DNA of 44,627 nt from assembly GCA_017412715.1 (NCBI GenBank), contig JAFPWU010000020.1, forward strand, positions 1 to 44,627, given 5' to 3'. The position numbers and the translations under genes were made by a program. This DNA is from Clostridia bacterium (GTDB lineage: Bacteria > Bacillota > Clostridia > Christensenellales > Aristaeellaceae). The notes beneath the pieces are model-generated. The model was given only the letters and a program-made list of their open reading frames with translations, had not been told where the DNA came from and made no database searches. Of this stretch, positions 43,330 to 44,627 are shown in pieces. How positions within the stretch are numbered: position 1 is the stretch's first letter; each line of letters opens with the position of its first letter.

Positions 43330-44627
43330 ATGAAGAAGATGAACAGAAAGATCACCGCCCTGAGCGCAGCCCTGATCCTGGGAATCAGCGGAATGAGCCT
43401 TCTGGCTCCTGCCCGGGCGGAAGATTTGGGAAATGAGGCGGCCATCGAGGCCCAGATTGCTGAACAGGAAGCCGCCGAGAAGGCTGCGAAGGAAGCGGCG
43501 GAGCGGGAAGCTGCCGAGAAGGCTGCGAAGGAAGCCGCGGAGCGGGAAGCCGCCGAGAAGGCTGCGAAGGAAGCGGCGGAGCGGGAAGCTGCCGAGAAGG
43601 CTGCGAAGGAAGCCGCGGAGCGGGAAGCCGCCGAGAAGGCCGCGAAGGAAGCGGCGGAGCGGGAAGCCGCCGAGAAGGCCGCGAAGGAAGCTGTTGAGCG
43701 GGAAGCTGCCGAGAAGGCCGCGAAGGAAGCTGCGGAGCGGGAAGCTGCCGAGAAGGCTGCGAAGGAAGCTGCGGAGCGGGAAGCTGCCGAGAAGGCCGCG
43801 AAGGAAGCCGCTGAGCGGGAAGCCGCCGAGAAGGCTGCCCAGGAGGCCGCTGCGCAGGCTGCTGAGGAAACCACCAGTGCTTCTGAAGAAGAGACCGCTC
43901 CTGCGGAAACCGTAGAGACCGAAGCGGTTGCGGAACCTGCTCCGGCTATCGAAACCGAAGCTGAGGCAGAACCTGCTGAGGTCATCGAAAATGAAGCGGT
44001 TGCAGAGCCTGCGGAGATTGTCGAACCCGAAGCTGCTGCCGAGACTGAAGAGACTGCCGCCACTCAGGAGATTGTCGAGACCGAAGAAGCGGCTGCGGGT
44101 GAAGAAGTGACTGAAACCGAAGAAGTGGAAGAAACCGCCGAGGAAGCCGACGGCGAAGAGGTTGAAGAAGAAGCCGAGGAAGAAGCGGAAGAGGTGGAGA
44201 TCGAAGAGTACGATACCCCCCTGTCCAGCAACGGTATTTACTACATCTACCAGAGGGATGGGAACGGAGCCCTGATTCTGGATGCCAACGGCGACCCCAT
44301 CGCCATCCTGGAAGAGGGTCAGGATATTCCGAAGTCCTGGCTGCGGGATGAGAACGGCGCCCTGATCCTGGACCAGGAAGGCAACCCCGTCGTGACCCAG
44401 TGGGTTCCCGCCGGCGCCGTGTATGTCCAGACCCTGGAGGACCAGCTGAACCCCAACCGCTCCATTGACATCTACCTGTCCTTCGACGATGAGAAAGCCT
44501 GCCTGGGATCCACCGTCCGCTTCACCGCCGTGCTGAACGGATATGATAACGCGGTGTACAGCCTGCAGTGGCAGCAGAGCGAAGACGGCGCCATCTGGGA
44601 GAACATGCAGTCCGCCAACAGCGCCAA
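43330..44627 (+). CDS. secreted Ala/Glu-rich repeat surface protein (3' end outside window)
   Basis: Open from ATG 43330 to the window edge (432 codons visible). A signal peptide is cleaved near APARA (about 31). Residues 47-176 are nine 13-residue repeats of EAAEKAAKEAAER plus one degenerate copy, predicted as one long charged helix. An acidic Glu/Ala/Val/Thr-rich region (about 180-295) follows. The visible end has two copies of a RD(G/E)NGALILD unit and the start of an Ig-like domain (GSTVRFTAVLNGYDNAVYSLQWQQ). Likely a wall-spanning stalk protein. Other frames over the repeat are artefacts. Confidence 0.88.
   Translation, partial: MKKMNRKITALSAALILGISGMSLLAPARAEDLGNEAAIEAQIAEQEAAEKAAKEAAEREAAEKAAKEAAEREAAEKAAKEAAEREAAEKAAKEAAEREAAEKAAKEAAEREAAEKAAKEAVEREAAEKAAKEAAEREAAEKAAKEAAEREAAEKAAKEAAEREAAEKAAQEAAAQAAEETTSASEEETAPAETVETEAVAEPAPAIETEAEAEPAEVIENEAVAEPAEIVEPEAAAETEETAATQEIVETEEAAAGEEVTETEEVEETAEEADGEEVEEEAEEEAEEVEIEEYDTPLSSNGIYYIYQRDGNGALILDANGDPIAILEEGQDIPKSWLRDENGALILDQEGNPVVTQWVPAGAVYVQTLEDQLNPNRSIDIYLSFDDEKACLGSTVRFTAVLNGYDNAVYSLQWQQSEDGAIWENMQSANSA
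43468..43857 (+). repeat. 39-bp in-frame tandem repeat, nine full copies plus one degenerate
   Basis: Copies begin at 43468, 43507, 43546, 43585, 43624, 43663, 43702, 43741 and 43780, with a tenth diverged unit at 43819. Differences are mostly synonymous Ala codons; copy six encodes Val for Ala. Copies 1-2 equal copies 3-4 base for base, a 78-bp duplication that shows recent expansion. Confidence 0.95.

Noticed and set aside
43433-43915. 160-residue plus-strand frame rich in Arg, Lys and Pro
   Set aside because: Out-of-frame reading of the same repeat; no start signal and no family features.
43188-44063. 291-residue minus-strand frame made of Ala/Ser/Phe repeats
   Set aside because: It is the reverse complement of the 39-bp coding repeat. 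The plus-strand frame has a signal peptide, ribosome binding site and domain structure.

Overview
The window looks like part of a Bacillota chromosome, class Clostridia, with fairly high GC. IreB is a Firmicutes-specific regulatory protein, the ribosome binding sites are GGAGG type, most intergenic regions carry consensus sigma-A promoters, and several secreted proteins and transporters are of Clostridia type. I see no rRNA or tRNA gene and no CRISPR array. Housekeeping genes (glnS, gltX, mnmG, queH, psuG) alternate with secreted or surface proteins and one large carbohydrate-use locus.

Layout. 1-562: the tail of an unknown protein, a hairpin, three tandem 19-bp repeats and a strong palindrome. 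563-6321 (minus strand): a possible six-gene operon running lrp-type regulator, aminotransferase, CapA-like protein, queH, DUF4349 protein, ferredoxin-type aldo/keto reductase. 6420-7503: psuG behind a structured leader. About 7511-7690: a highly folded candidate non-coding RNA followed by a two-way terminator. 7774-10944 (minus): glnS-gltX. 11179-18730 (plus): ireB, a six-repeat Ig-like secreted protein, mnmG with two trailing coiled-coil membrane proteins, a short FNT-like membrane protein, an SH3 secreted protein and a secreted FMN-binding-type protein. 18852-19092 (minus): a small gene that appears to carry a one-base frameshift. 19355-20488: a GNAT-HD fusion.

20668-37014 is the main accessory region, a divergent sugar-use locus. 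On the minus strand are a PF04734 (ceramidase-type) protein, a LacI regulator and a DUF6528-like protein. On the plus strand are an LplB/LplC/LplA-type importer and then eight genes that are nearly all overlapping or tightly spaced: glycoside-hydrolase-like protein, fucose-isomerase-like protein, FGGY kinase, TIM-like isomerase, YjbQ, SIS isomerase, FSA-type transaldolase and MBL-fold protein. The divergent promoter region holds palindromes centred on TTTCGAAA that are the obvious LacI operators. The enzyme set suggests import of a glycoside, intracellular cleavage, aldose-ketose isomerisation, phosphorylation and aldol cleavage to triose-level products. The substrate cannot be read from sequence, and I know of no described pathway with exactly this combination.

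37229-44627: a P-loop nucleoside/sugar kinase-like protein; a rhomboid protease followed by a MATE transporter fused to a RsbW-like ATPase domain; a divergent MBOAT-DHHW pair for exopolysaccharide or wall acylation; and the start of a secreted protein with nine 13-residue helical repeats, cut by the window end.

The most unusual items are the undescribed sugar pathway, the MATE-ATPase fusion, the GNAT-HD fusion, the frameshifted small gene, the psuG leader and the folded RNA at 7511-7690.
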